Positions 8,508-17,165 of a stretch of DNA of 64,000 nucleotides are shown here, one piece after another. Made by a program: the position numbers and the translations under genes. The notes beneath the pieces are model-generated. The model saw nothing but the letters and a program-made list of their open reading frames with translations, was not told the origin of the DNA and ran no database searches. The first letter of the stretch is position 1; each line of letters opens with the position of its first letter. The DNA comes from Leptospira paudalimensis (GTDB taxonomy: Bacteria; Spirochaetota; Leptospiria; Leptospirales; Leptospiraceae): positions 1,842,231 to 1,906,230 of the forward strand of contig NZ_JAMQPR010000001.1 in NCBI RefSeq assembly GCF_026151345.1, in the 5' to 3' direction.

Positions 8508-9490
8508 TTTTTTACCTTTACGAGTAAGTTTTTAATCTGCCAAAATCCAACACGGTTTCCTTCTTCTTGTCGCAAGGTGTATATATATTCGTACCTTGTT
8601 TTGAACCGACCCATCATTCTCTCTACATACACTTGCACACGAGCATCTCGTTTGGAAGGGAAGTCAACACTCATGACTTTAAAGTATTTTAACACACCTG
8701 ATGGTGATTCCGTCAAATATTCTTTAAAATCTTCAATGATCGTTTCTCTCTCGCCAACACTCGCTTCTGCATATGCACTGCTATACCTGTCATACGCTAA
8801 GATGTATTCCGAAAAATCGATCCATTTAAAATGGTATTCCCAACGTTTTTTCATCTCAGCACCGAGGAATAAAAATATAATTTCTTCAGGAGAAAGGCCA
8901 CCGTTTTCTGTGATTTGACGGTTTACCGATTCCTTTTTGATTTGTTTGGAATTTTGGAACAAAAATCCAACTGTATTTTGTGACCTTAAAAATGCGGATT
9001 TATCTTCCGTATAATTGGGATAAAAATACCCGGTGATGTAGAATTTTTGGTCAGGCAAAAATTGGTAGTACTCATCCAGATAAATGGTTTTGGAAAAGGA
9101 CTCATTTCTGTGGAGACTAATCTCTTTATTTTCATCACCAACCAAGTTTACAATCGTAGTTCGTCTTTTTAAAATTGGGTCTGGAAAATCAGGGTCCTCA
9201 ATCGGTGTGAGGATTCGATCGTTTTCATCCTTCACGATGATTTGGAAGGAATAACGAAAATCAAAGGATGGGAAAATCCTTACAACTTCCTTACCTGTAT
9301 TTGTAACCGTAAAGGTAAGTGGAATTCTCTCCCCTGCTTCATAACTTCTTTTGGTGAGAGTCAAGCTTATCTTGGATTGGAGAGCGACAAAATTATCAAC
9401 CCTTTCCCCCCTCGCATCTCTGTCAGGGAATGCAAAAAGGGTCTCGGAAACCAAGAATCCTAATAAAATGAAGGTTTGGAAAGAGCGCAT
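8504..9490 (-). CDS. Exported protein with BsuPI-like domain, coupled to fliM
   Basis: A 328-residue protein with a signal peptide (MRSFQTFILLGFLVSETLFA). Residues about 38-160 resemble the BsuPI / intracellular proteinase-inhibitor beta-sandwich (SYEAGERIPLTFTVTNTGKEVV, then FDFRYSFQIIVKDENDRILT). The C-terminal half (about 190-328) is alpha+beta and looks like a cone-shaped, NTF2-like fold, which is inference only. I cannot assign a function. It overlaps fliM by 4 nt, so it may belong to the periplasmic part of the motor or simply share the transcript. Confidence 0.75.
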   Translation of the reverse strand: MRSFQTFILLGFLVSETLFAFPDRDARGERVDNFVALQSKISLTLTKRSYEAGERIPLTFTVTNTGKEVVRIFPSFDFRYSFQIIVKDENDRILTPIEDPDFPDPILKRRTTIVNLVGDENKEISLHRNESFSKTIYLDEYYQFLPDQKFYITGYFYPNYTEDKSAFLRSQNTVGFLFQNSKQIKKESVNRQITENGGLSPEEIIFLFLGAEMKKRWEYHFKWIDFSEYILAYDRYSSAYAEASVGERETIIEDFKEYLTESPSGVLKYFKVMSVDFPSKRDARVQVYVERMMGRFKTRYEYIYTLRQEEGNRVGFWQIKNLLVKVKK

Positions 9491-9563
9491 TCACTATTCA
9501 ATTTCGGCAAAGGAGGAATTTTCCGAAAGAAAATTTAGTGGATTTTCAACCCCCAAGGAGTGC

Positions 9564-10163
9564 TTAACTGGTTCCCATTTTTGCTTCATCTAGGATATAA
9601 TCTGCGATTCGAATCAGACGGACCATGACGGAACCCAGTTTTTTGTATTGGTAATAGTTTTCCCTTTGTTTATCCAAATGAGGTTCGACAAGGGCAACCG
9701 TCTTTGAGGCCAATTTTAAGTTTTTGATTTCATTATCAGTCACTCCATAAAGATTTGCTTCCGAAACAAATCGATTGAGTTCTTTCACCAAACTTTCATC
9801 CGTTAAGTCTTGTATTTCAAAAACCTTTTCGATTTTTAAAATAAAATCAGTAAGTGTTCGTTTGATTTTTGCTTCTTCTTCTGTTGGTCTTTTTTTTGAA
9901 GTGATCTGGTTTAGGGATTCGTATTTTTCAAGAGCCGTTTCATATAAATGGTTCATCTTGGACTTTTGTCCTAAAATGAAACTGATAAAACTAAGCAAAC
10001 CAACAAACGTATCTGGGTATTTATTGATCCCACCTATTTCGTCCAAGGCATTGGCAAAGGCTTCCTCATTATGAGGAACAGTCATAATAAATTTTAACAC
10101 AGGTTCCACGGAAGAACCTGATGTATACTTTTGGATTACCTCTATGCCTTCTAAGTAGTTCAT
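9564..10163 (-). CDS. Helical cytoplasmic protein of unknown function
   Basis: A 199-residue protein without signal peptide or membrane segment. It is almost entirely alpha-helical by composition (TLTDFILKIEKVFEIQDL, NEIKNLKLASKTVALVE). I do not recognise a family. Its ATG overlaps the stop of the upstream cyclophilin gene (ATGA), and it is followed after 73 nt by the exported protein coupled to fliM. That position between protein-folding and flagellar genes gives no clear role. Confidence 0.7.
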   Translation of the reverse strand: MNYLEGIEVIQKYTSGSSVEPVLKFIMTVPHNEEAFANALDEIGGINKYPDTFVGLLSFISFILGQKSKMNHLYETALEKYESLNQITSKKRPTEEEAKIKRTLTDFILKIEKVFEIQDLTDESLVKELNRFVSEANLYGVTDNEIKNLKLASKTVALVEPHLDKQRENYYQYKKLGSVMVRLIRIADYILDEAKMGTS

Positions 10164-11041
10164 TGTCTTTTGTCTATGACGAGAACCTTACGAATTGTGG
10201 TTTGGAGATTCCCTTTTTCAATGATTCGATCCAGGACATCATAACCAGTGACCAAAAATCCAAACACCGTATGGAGTCCATTTAGGTGAGGAGTATCTAC
10301 TTGGTTGATAAAAAACTGAGAACCGTTTGTATTGGGTCCCGCATTGGCCATAGCAAGTGCTCCCCGAGTTGCTTTTTTACTCGGTAACACTTCATTGAAT
10401 CGATAGCCAACTCGGTATAAAACTTCTAACACAGGGAGTTCCATTGCTTCCTGGTATGCTTTTTCAACCTCAGTTCTTTTTTCTTCGAATTCTTGGCGTG
10501 ATTTGATATTAAATTCGGACAACACTACCCTTTGTAATTGTGATTGGTATTCAGGTGCATCTTTGATTTTGAGTTTGTCTAACCCGAGAGCCTTCCCATT
10601 GATTTCATCTTCAAATTGAAATCCAGGTCCACCCGTTCCATCCCCTCTCGGGCATCCCCCTTGGGCCATAAAATTTTCGATCACTCGGTGGAACTTTAAA
10701 CCATCGTAAAACGGGCGTCTTTCGGAACCTTTTTCCGTTTTAAAATCTTTTTCCCCTTGGGCAAGATCGATGAAATTTTGAACTGTTTTAGGAGCCGCTT
10801 GGTCGTAAAGCTCAATGACTAAGTCACCTTGTGTTGTTTGGACCACGGCGTAAATGGCAGGTTTTTCTGGAAGTTTAACGGTAGTTTGGTCGGCTCGTTT
10901 GACTAAAACTTTGGTTGGTGAGTATGCCAAAGGTTCGTATGTGATTTTTTTAAACGTCTGGTCACTACAAAAAGCAGTTTGGCTCATAAGTAGGAATAAA
11001 ACGGAAAGGGATTTTAGATGAGAAATGGAAACTCGATTCAT
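10160..11041 (-). CDS. Exported cyclophilin-type peptidyl-prolyl isomerase with a long insertion
   Basis: A 293-residue protein with a signal peptide (LSVLFLLMSQTAFC; the Cys could also be a lipidation site, but the lipobox is poor). The cyclophilin domain begins at about residue 64 (YAVVQTTQGDLVIELY). It has FHRVIENFMAQGGCPRGDGTGGPGF and, later, ALAMANAGPNTNGSQFFI and HLNGLHTVFG, which cover the active-site Arg, Phe, Met, Gln and His positions. Between FEDEI and the RGALAMANAG block lies an insertion of roughly 80 helical, charged residues. It should act on periplasmic or surface proteins. It lies 2 nt downstream of argH. Confidence 0.88.
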   Translation of the reverse strand: MNRVSISHLKSLSVLFLLMSQTAFCSDQTFKKITYEPLAYSPTKVLVKRADQTTVKLPEKPAIYAVVQTTQGDLVIELYDQAAPKTVQNFIDLAQGEKDFKTEKGSERRPFYDGLKFHRVIENFMAQGGCPRGDGTGGPGFQFEDEINGKALGLDKLKIKDAPEYQSQLQRVVLSEFNIKSRQEFEEKRTEVEKAYQEAMELPVLEVLYRVGYRFNEVLPSKKATRGALAMANAGPNTNGSQFFINQVDTPHLNGLHTVFGFLVTGYDVLDRIIEKGNLQTTIRKVLVIDKRQ

Positions 11042-11043
11042 AA

Positions 11044-12474
11044 TTATTTTTTACCTTTGGATTCTATCGCCTTTAATTTTTTGGTCAATTCGTTTAACTT
11101 GGCTTTGGCCTTTTTGATCTGTTCTTTTTGACGAGGGAGAGCTGTGCCTCCATAAACATCTTTTTTATCACAAGAGGTCTCAAGTGAAATGGCAGCTTCA
11201 TAACCAGGGTCAGTGAGGACTGCATGGATTTGCCCCCTTTCCCCACTAGGGATTGTGAATAAATCCACTCCTTTTGCAGAACAATGTTTCACAAGTTCTC
11301 CCACAATCTCATGGGCAGAACGGAAAGGAATTCCCTTGCTACTCACAAGCCAATCAGCTAGGTCTGTGGCAGTGGCAAATCCATTCCGCAAACTCCGAGT
11401 GGCATTCTCAGGGAAAATTTGAATCCCTTCCACCATATCCCGAATCCCTTCCGTACAAATTTTGATTTGTTTAACGGTGTCAAAAAGAGGGAGTTTATCT
11501 TCTTGGAAGTCTCGGTTATAGGATAAGGGAGTTCCCTTTAACATAACCAATAGGTGGTTTAGATTACCGATCACTCGCCCTGCTTTCCCGCGAATGAGTT
11601 CTGCCACATCTGGATTCTTTTTCTGAGGCATAATCGATGAACCTGTCGTTAGGTGGTCAGGCAATTTAAAATAACTAAATTCTTGTGAAGTGTATAAAAT
11701 GATTTCTTCACAGAACCGGGAAACATGGATCATAAATTGGGAAGAGGCAAATAAAAATTTAAAAATATGGTCTCTTTGGCTTACTGCATCCATTGAGTTC
11801 TCAGACAATCGGTTCAAATGTAAATCTTTTCTTAAAAATTCTCGATCGGTTTCATAATTGACTCCCGCCAAAGCACCTGAGCCTAACACGAGTTCATCTG
11901 CTCTTTCGTAAGCTGATAAAAAATCTTCGAAGTCTCGTACGTTGGCCCAAAAATGAGCTAAAAAATAATGAGAGGCTCGGATGGGTTGTGCAATCTGTAA
12001 ATGAGTGTACCCAGGGATAATTGTTTTTACATGAGATTCTGCTTTTTTCACCCAAACTTGTAACAAATCGAATACGAGAACCAAAATGGATTGAATTTCT
12101 GATTTGATATACAAACGAACATCTTGTGACACTTGGTCATTACGACTTCTACCTGTATGGAGTTTTTTCCCCAAGTCTCCAAGAAGTTCCGTTAGGCGAG
12201 ACTCAATGGACATATGAATGTCTTCATTTTCCATTTTAAATTCAAATTTACCTGAATCAATTTCCTTCAAGATTTGATTGAGTCCAGTTTCGATCTTTCT
12301 TTGTTCCGACTCGGTAAGGATTCCGATTCGTTTTAACATACGAGAATGGGATATGGAACCAACAATATCATGTTGGTAGAGTTCTTTATCAAAACTAATA
12401 GATTCACCAATTCGAATCATAAGAGAAGAAGGTGGGGCATCAAATCGACCACCCCATAATTTTTTTTCCTTCAT
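11044..12474 (-). CDS. argH: Argininosuccinate lyase
   Basis: A 476-residue ArgH that splits argininosuccinate into arginine and fumarate. It starts with KLWGGRF and has [10 protein letters not shown], the [13 protein letters not shown] region and the superfamily signature [12 protein letters not shown] carrying the catalytic Ser loop. The length matches the family. The start overlaps the upstream haem-binding gene stop by 4 nt, and the cyclophilin follows after 2 nt, so it is embedded in a mixed operon rather than an arg cluster. Confidence 0.97.
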   Translation of the reverse strand: MKEKKLWGGRFDAPPSSLMIRIGESISFDKELYQHDIVGSISHSRMLKRIGILTESEQRKIETGLNQILKEIDSGKFEFKMENEDIHMSIESRLTELLGDLGKKLHTGRSRNDQVSQDVRLYIKSEIQSILVLVFDLLQVWVKKAESHVKTIIPGYTHLQIAQPIRASHYFLAHFWANVRDFEDFLSAYERADELVLGSGALAGVNYETDREFLRKDLHLNRLSENSMDAVSQRDHIFKFLFASSQFMIHVSRFCEEIILYTSQEFSYFKLPDHLTTGSSIMPQKKNPDVAELIRGKAGRVIGNLNHLLVMLKGTPLSYNRDFQEDKLPLFDTVKQIKICTEGIRDMVEGIQIFPENATRSLRNGFATATDLADWLVSSKGIPFRSAHEIVGELVKHCSAKGVDLFTIPSGERGQIHAVLTDPGYEAAISLETSCDKKDVYGGTALPRQKEQIKKAKAKLNELTKKLKAIESKGKK

Positions 12475-12899
12475 TCGGATTCCTCACTGAATTGGTTTGC
12501 CCAGTTTTTTAAAACCTCTTTGTCTTTCTCGGATAATTTGGCACTTGGGTGCATCAATCGGTAATCGATAGGTGGCATTTCACCCTCATCCACTTGTTCC
12601 CAAACTTCATATATTTTTTTGTTTTGTTTTCGTTCTGGCAATTTCCCAAATTCAGAAAAATTCAATTCTTCTCTACCTTCGGTCACATGGTTTGAGACCA
12701 AATAGGAAACTGGAAACACATAGGAATAAAAAGGCCAAGTGGTTTCATTCGAATGGCAATCATAACAACTTCGTTTTAGAATTTGTTTCACTTCATCAGA
12801 AACAACAATTTCAGATGTCACTGGTGGATTTTCTCTGGGTACAGGAAACAGTTGGAAAAATAGGAAAACAGATAAAAGAAGGTACAATATTCGTTTCAC
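12471..12899 (-). CDS. Haem-binding domain protein (periplasmic, CxxCH)
   Basis: A 142-residue protein with an N-terminal signal peptide or anchor ([20 protein letters not shown]). A Haem_bd domain has a single CxxCH ([17 protein letters not shown], Cys45/Cys48/His49) followed by the family WPxYSxVxPxS-like segment and GEMPP, where a Met could be the distal ligand. It is likely a c-type haem protein of the periplasm. It is the first gene of the run leading to argH. Confidence 0.85.
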   Translation of the reverse strand: MKRILYLLLSVFLFFQLFPVPRENPPVTSEIVVSDEVKQILKRSCYDCHSNETTWPFYSYVFPVSYLVSNHVTEGREELNFSEFGKLPERKQNKKIYEVWEQVDEGEMPPIDYRLMHPSAKLSEKDKEVLKNWANQFSEESE

Positions 12900-12994
12900 A
12901 CTAGACAGGTTCTTTGCCCTATCTCATGAATCAAAGTATTATTTTTCTTGCCATGAACTGATTGGAACTGTCTACTTCCTTAGAGGATCACACA

Positions 12995-13450
12995 TTGGAT
13001 TTGATTTTGGCAAACACAGCTTACTTATGGATTTTAATGGGAATCGTTCTCCTCTTTTCTGAATTCCTTTTGCCTGGAACCTTTGTGATGTTTTTAGGAG
13101 TTGGTGCCATTTTTACCGGGATCCTTTCCCGTTTGGTTCCCATGGAGTTTTATACCGAAGTCATTATTTGGGTGGTTTCTAGTTTGATTTCGATCCTGCT
13201 TGGAGGATCCCTCATTAAAAAGTTTTTTAAATCAGAATCAAGTGCGGATCCATTTATCCAAGATGATTATCTAAACCAAATTGTACCTGTTGAAACTGAT
13301 ATTTTAGTGAACCGCCATGGCGGAAAAATCCGTTTCCAAGGAACTGTTTGGGATGCAATTTCGAAAGATTCAAAAATTCCAAAGGGCGAATATGTAAAGA
13401 TTCTCTCCCGTGAAAATTTGACTTTCACTGTCGAAAAAGTAGAATCATAA
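12995..13450 (+). CDS. NfeD-like membrane protein
   Basis: A short NfeD protein of about 151 residues. Two to three membrane helices (TAYLWILMGIVLLFSEFLLPG onward, about 10-75) lead into a C-terminal OB-fold domain (LNQIVPVETDILVNRHGGKIRFQG). Short NfeD proteins partner SPFH/stomatin proteins, and two such genes follow directly. The start is set at TTG 12995 because AGAGGA (12982-12987) lies 7 nt upstream; another TTG at 12962 lacks a ribosome-binding site. The N-terminal ClpP-like protease domain of long NfeD proteins is absent. Confidence 0.85.
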   Translation: MDLILANTAYLWILMGIVLLFSEFLLPGTFVMFLGVGAIFTGILSRLVPMEFYTEVIIWVVSSLISILLGGSLIKKFFKSESSADPFIQDDYLNQIVPVETDILVNRHGGKIRFQGTVWDAISKDSKIPKGEYVKILSRENLTFTVEKVES

Positions 13451-13543
13451 AGCCTACCGTTCATTTTTTTTAAGGGTATTCAAAAAAACCCTTTTCTCTT
13501 TCGAAAGTCCATGTACCGTCTCCAAGTCACAAAGGAGGAAACA

Positions 13544-14464
13544 ATGGGCGCAACCGTCATCGTTGTCTTTTTGGTAGTAGTTTATATCATCAAAAAAACA
13601 ATCATCATCGTACCAGAACAAAGTGTTTTTATTAAAGAAAGATTAGGTGTTTTGAATGGAGTTTTAAAATCGGGGTTTTATTTTATGATCCCATTTGTCG
13701 ACCAAATTCGGTACAGACAAAACCTGAAAGAACAAACCATTGATATCGATCCACAAGTTTGTATCACAAAAGACAACGTCTCCGTAGAAGTGGATGGAGT
13801 TTTGTATTTAAAAGTCATCGATGGTGAAAAGGCTTCTTACGGAATTGATAACTTTATGTTAGCAACCACCCAACTTGCACAAACCACACTTCGCTCTGAA
13901 ATTGGTAAGTTAATTTTTGATAACTTACTTTCCGAAAGAGATGAAATCAATGGTCGTGTTGTTTCTAATATTGATAGAGCCACAGACCCTTGGGGTATCA
14001 AAGTCACTCGTTATGAGATCCGAAATATCACTCCACCAAAACAAATTTTGATTGAGATGGAAAACCAAATGAAATCAGAACGGGAACGCCGAGCTGAGAT
14101 TACCATTTCACAAGGAGAAAAAGAATCCCGAGTCAATCATTCCGTTGGAGAAAGACAGGAATCCATCAATATCTCCGAAGGGGAAAAAATTCGATTGGTG
14201 AATGAAGCTGACGGACGTGCACAGGAAATCACTCTCATCTCCAATGCAACTGCAAAAGGACTTCAACTCATCTCAGAAGCCATTAGTAAAAAAGGTGGAA
14301 AAGAAGCAGTGAGTTTGCAAATCACACAAGAGTATTTGGATGCCCTCGGTCATATCTTAAAAACATCCAAAACAACTGTGGTTCCCGAAACCTTGGCCAA
14401 TATCGGTGGAGTCTTTGAAGGGCTTTCCAAAATCACAACCAAAATCCCACAGGTAGGAGAATAA
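13544..14464 (+). CDS. SPFH/band 7 (stomatin/QmcA-type) membrane protein 1
   Basis: A 306-residue SPFH protein: an N-terminal membrane helix (ATVIVVFLVVVYIIKK), a band 7 domain (about 25-180, with PEQSVFIKERLGV and DPWGIKVTRYEI), then a long Glu/Ala-rich coiled coil and a conserved tail. Such proteins oligomerise at the membrane and organise microdomains or protease complexes. A strong AAGGAGG lies before ATG 13544, so that start is preferred to one 33 nt upstream. It follows nfeD and is 1 nt from its own paralogue. Confidence 0.92.
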   Translation: MGATVIVVFLVVVYIIKKTIIIVPEQSVFIKERLGVLNGVLKSGFYFMIPFVDQIRYRQNLKEQTIDIDPQVCITKDNVSVEVDGVLYLKVIDGEKASYGIDNFMLATTQLAQTTLRSEIGKLIFDNLLSERDEINGRVVSNIDRATDPWGIKVTRYEIRNITPPKQILIEMENQMKSERERRAEITISQGEKESRVNHSVGERQESINISEGEKIRLVNEADGRAQEITLISNATAKGLQLISEAISKKGGKEAVSLQITQEYLDALGHILKTSKTTVVPETLANIGGVFEGLSKITTKIPQVGE

Positions 14465-14465
14465 G

Positions 14466-15386
14466 ATGGAATTCGTTTATTTAGCATTTTGGGCCGTTGT
14501 TGCCATCTATCTGATTTATAAAATCTTCCGATGCATTCGTATCATTCCTGCACAAGATGTTCTCATCGTGGAAAGGCTTGGAAAGTATTCTCGTTCCTTA
14601 CGAGCAGGGTTTCATATCCTCATCCCGTTCATTGACAGAGATGCGTATTACCACACTCTGAAAGAACAATCGATTGATGTCCAACCACAGATTTGTATCA
14701 CACATGATAACGTACAAGTAAAAGTAGATGGTGTGATTTATTTAAAAATCATCGATCCAGTGCGTGCGTCTTATGGAATTGAAGACTTTCAATTTGCTGC
14801 CATCCAACTCGCACAAACAACAATGCGTTCTGTGATTGGAACCATGGAACTTGATAAAACCATCGGGGAAAAAGATTTAATTAACTCGACCATAGTTGCA
14901 GCGATTGACCAAGCATCAGAACCTTGGGGGATCAAAGTGAATCGATACGAAATCTTAAACATTGTTCCACCTAAATCTGTGTTAGATGCCATGGAGAAAG
15001 AGAAAAAAGCACAAATTGCAAAACGTTCCCAAGTGCTTTTGTCAGAAGGGGAAAGAGATGCTCGTATCAACCGTTCCCTTGGATTTAAAGAGGAAGCAGT
15101 GAACAAATCGGAAGGGGAAAAACAAAGAAGGATCAACTCAGCTGAAGGAAAGGCAACTGAGATTGAGGCTCTTGCTGTCGCTACAGCGAAAGGGATTGAA
15201 GCCATTGCCGGTGCCATTTCCGACCAAGGTGGTGCTTCGGCAATCAAACTGCAAATCACCAAAGCCTTTATCCAAAACTTCTTACACGTTGCAAAAGAAA
15301 GTACGGAAATTCTCATCCCAGCAGATGTGATGAATTTACCAACTCTCATTGCCAACTTAACAGAAGCCAAAAAACCAAAGGCATAA
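14466..15386 (+). CDS. SPFH/band 7 membrane protein 2 (tandem paralogue)
   Basis: A 306-residue paralogue of the preceding gene with the same layout: one N-terminal helix, the band 7 domain (RIIPAQDVLIVERLGKYSR, QICITHDNVQVKVDGV, EPWGIKVNRYEI), and a coiled coil with repeated EGE/AEGKA blocks. The two are clearly related but well diverged, so they may form hetero-oligomers, as prohibitins and HflK/HflC do (inference). It is separated from paralogue 1 by a single base and is followed by a convergent gene. Confidence 0.92.
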   Translation: MEFVYLAFWAVVAIYLIYKIFRCIRIIPAQDVLIVERLGKYSRSLRAGFHILIPFIDRDAYYHTLKEQSIDVQPQICITHDNVQVKVDGVIYLKIIDPVRASYGIEDFQFAAIQLAQTTMRSVIGTMELDKTIGEKDLINSTIVAAIDQASEPWGIKVNRYEILNIVPPKSVLDAMEKEKKAQIAKRSQVLLSEGERDARINRSLGFKEEAVNKSEGEKQRRINSAEGKATEIEALAVATAKGIEAIAGAISDQGGASAIKLQITKAFIQNFLHVAKESTEILIPADVMNLPTLIANLTEAKKPKA

Positions 15387-15395
15387 TTATAGCGC

Positions 15396-15872
15396 CTAAC
15401 TTAAGAAATCCGGTGGGTCATCCACCGGACTTTCAGAAAACAATCGAAAACTTGGTTTGGCCATGGCCTGTGCGGCAAGTGACACAAGTAAAGCTTCATT
15501 GTCATCAGGTCCAATTCGATTCGCATGGATCACTCCACACCCTTTACAACGGTGTAAAATCACCCATTCTCCCTTTCTTACCCAAATGGAAATTGCTTCC
15601 ATTTTACTCCCACAGATTGCCGCTCTGTCACCAGGTGTGTTGTCCAAGTGAAGGCTAGTTAGGCAATTGGGACAATGGTTTCGCTGCTCGGTTCCAAACC
15701 CTGGAGGGAATACCATTTGTTTGCATTCCACACATCTGAATTCTTCCGTATCCGAACGAAACCGGTGAGATTTTTTTTTGACATGAGAAAATGAGGTTTC
15801 CTCGTCTTCGTCTTCAAAACGTTTTTTCTTAGAAATTTTTTGGAAATTCGTTTGGTCAATATTACGTGACAT
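15396..15872 (-). CDS. RNHCP domain zinc-ribbon protein
   Basis: A protein of about 158 residues with a basic N-terminal tail and an RNHCP domain. Features seen are CVECKQMV, QRNHCPNCLTSLHLD, PGDRAAICGSKM, LHRCKGCGVIHANRI and GPDDN, which matches the family signature from the name-giving RNHCP to the DDN end. The paired cysteines suggest zinc binding; the function of the family is unknown to me. ATG 15872 is taken; a TTG at 15908 would add 12 residues. Neither has a clear ribosome-binding site. Confidence 0.85.
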   Translation of the reverse strand: MSRNIDQTNFQKISKKKRFEDEDEETSFSHVKKKSHRFRSDTEEFRCVECKQMVFPPGFGTEQRNHCPNCLTSLHLDNTPGDRAAICGSKMEAISIWVRKGEWVILHRCKGCGVIHANRIGPDDNEALLVSLAAQAMAKPSFRLFSESPVDDPPDFLS

Positions 15873-15931
15873 ACCCAGTTTTTGCGGCAAAACAAAAAGG
15901 GACACCAAAACAGTGGATGAGAGGGAATAAA

Positions 15932-16005
15932 CCGCCTGCGCAAAGATAGCCGCCTCCTAATGTAATTTAGGCGGGGTATCCATAACAAGATCACCGTTTT
16001 GGCGG
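15932..16005 (-). other. GC-rich complementary blocks between GNAT and RNHCP genes
   Basis: In an AT-rich 155-bp gap there are two CCGCCT blocks (15932-15937, 15950-15955) and two complementary GGCGG blocks (15969-15974, 16001-16005). On the minus strand CCGCCT/AGGCGG forms a hairpin with a 13-nt loop, and alternative pairings are possible. No T-run follows, so it is not a plain terminator. It could be a leader structure for the RNHCP gene. Confidence 0.35.
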
Positions 16006-16063
16006 TCTACACAATGGCTAGAGTTAACATAGATTTACAAACTGTTATGTTTTAGAATTTTCG

Positions 16064-16519
16064 TCAAGGAGAATCCTTTGTCAATTTTTTACAAAGGAAA
16101 TAACAATTCTGGCCTTCTGGGTAATTGGGAATCATGCCTACTTCTTCATAACCGAGTTTGGTATAAAATTTGGGAGCTTGGAACCCAAAGGAATATCCGA
16201 ATACTAAATTTGCTCCCAATCGTATGGCTTCCGATTCAATCTCTTGCAGGAGTTTAGTTCCTAAATCCTGTCCCCGTTTTTCTTCAGCAACCCAAAGTAA
16301 TTGTAGATTTAATCCTTTGAAAAAGAGATAACAAAGAGAAGCTGCGATGAGTGTGTCCCCTTCTTTGACTAAAATGGCAAAAAATTCTTTTGAAGCAAGT
16401 GACTCATCCCCTAACTTGGAGATGCTGTAATCATGCAAACGTTTCCAAAGGTCTTCCTGTAAAGATTCAGAAGGATTGGTAATCCTTTCGATTTTGTATT
16501 CGAACTTATTTGTTTCCAA
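16064..16519 (-). CDS. GNAT family N-acetyltransferase
   Basis: A 151-residue acetyltransferase. Residues about 50-125 carry the GNAT core: IAASLCYLFFKGLNLQLLWVAEEKRGQDLGTKLL includes the acetyl-CoA pyrophosphate loop (R/Q-x-x-G-x-G/A, here RGQDLGT). FYTKLGYEEVG provides the C-terminal strand/Tyr motif. The substrate is unknown. No operon partner is evident; it is about 40 nt downstream of the fliN stop in the same direction. Confidence 0.88.
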   Translation of the reverse strand: METNKFEYKIERITNPSESLQEDLWKRLHDYSISKLGDESLASKEFFAILVKEGDTLIAASLCYLFFKGLNLQLLWVAEEKRGQDLGTKLLQEIESEAIRLGANLVFGYSFGFQAPKFYTKLGYEEVGMIPNYPEGQNCYFLCKKLTKDSP

Positions 16520-16560
16520 GTTTGAAACATCCTTCTTAATCTAAAATCAAGCCAATAGGT

Positions 16561-17079
16561 TTATAAAAAGGCAGGACCACCCAATCGTTCCATTGGATCC
16601 ACAATTTGGGTAATTTGGATTCCATAATAATCATCAAGCACGATGAGTTTCCCTCGCCCTACAAGTTTTCCATTGGCAAGGATATCGAGTTCTTCTCCAA
16701 TGTTTTTGTCGAGTTCAACAACAGTTCCTTCTGTGAGTTGTAATACATCTTTGATGAACATTGTGGTTCTACCAAGCTCAATGGTCAGTTGTAAGGTTAC
16801 ATCCAGAAGAAGGTTGAGGTTTGCAGTATTATTACCTGAGCTGGATTGGGCTTTTGACTGGGCCCTTGTAGGTGCTGGAGTTGCGCTTGGTCCAAGGGCA
16901 GCTGCAATGTCGGCAAAAGAAGGTCCATTGTCATCCCCTCCGCCACCTCCCACCAATGCATCCAGGTCGTCGAGTCCACCTCCACCTCCGCCAGAACCAC
17001 CACCCGCAGGTGTGCTTCCGCCGCTAAATCCACCGAGTAGCGCGTCTATGTCTTCTTGTGATAGTGAACCTTCACCCAT
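16561..17079 (-). CDS. fliN: Flagellar motor switch protein FliN
   Basis: About 172 residues: an N-terminal LSQEDIDALLGG peptide resembling the CheY-binding tip of FliM, a flexible Gly/Ser/Ala/Pro-rich linker (about 16-85), and a C-terminal SpoA domain (LLLDVTLQLTIELGRTTM, VVELDKNIGEELDILANGKL, ITQIVDPMERL). It stacks below FliM in the C-ring and contacts the export apparatus. The extra CheY-type peptide is typical of FliN/FliY in spirochaetes and Firmicutes, not of the short E. coli FliN. ATG 17079 is chosen because AGGATT precedes it and homology starts there. Confidence 0.95.
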   Translation of the reverse strand: MGEGSLSQEDIDALLGGFSGGSTPAGGGSGGGGGGLDDLDALVGGGGGDDNGPSFADIAAALGPSATPAPTRAQSKAQSSSGNNTANLNLLLDVTLQLTIELGRTTMFIKDVLQLTEGTVVELDKNIGEELDILANGKLVGRGKLIVLDDYYGIQITQIVDPMERLGGPAFL

Positions 17080-17165
17080 AATCCTACAACCTCTACAATG
17101 TATTCGTCGGAGGAAATCAAAATCCTTCCTTGAAAAAAAAGCCAATCTTCCCTATTTTGTTCCTT

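Noticed and set aside
13511..13543. Upstream start for the first SPFH protein
   Set aside because: The strong AAGGAGG lies inside this extension and directly serves ATG 13544.
17130..17165. TTG start 12 codons upstream for the AAA+ ATPase
   Set aside because: The only GGAGG is 16 nt away, too far, and the added residues form an odd hydrophobic stretch; ATG 17166 was kept, with limited confidence.
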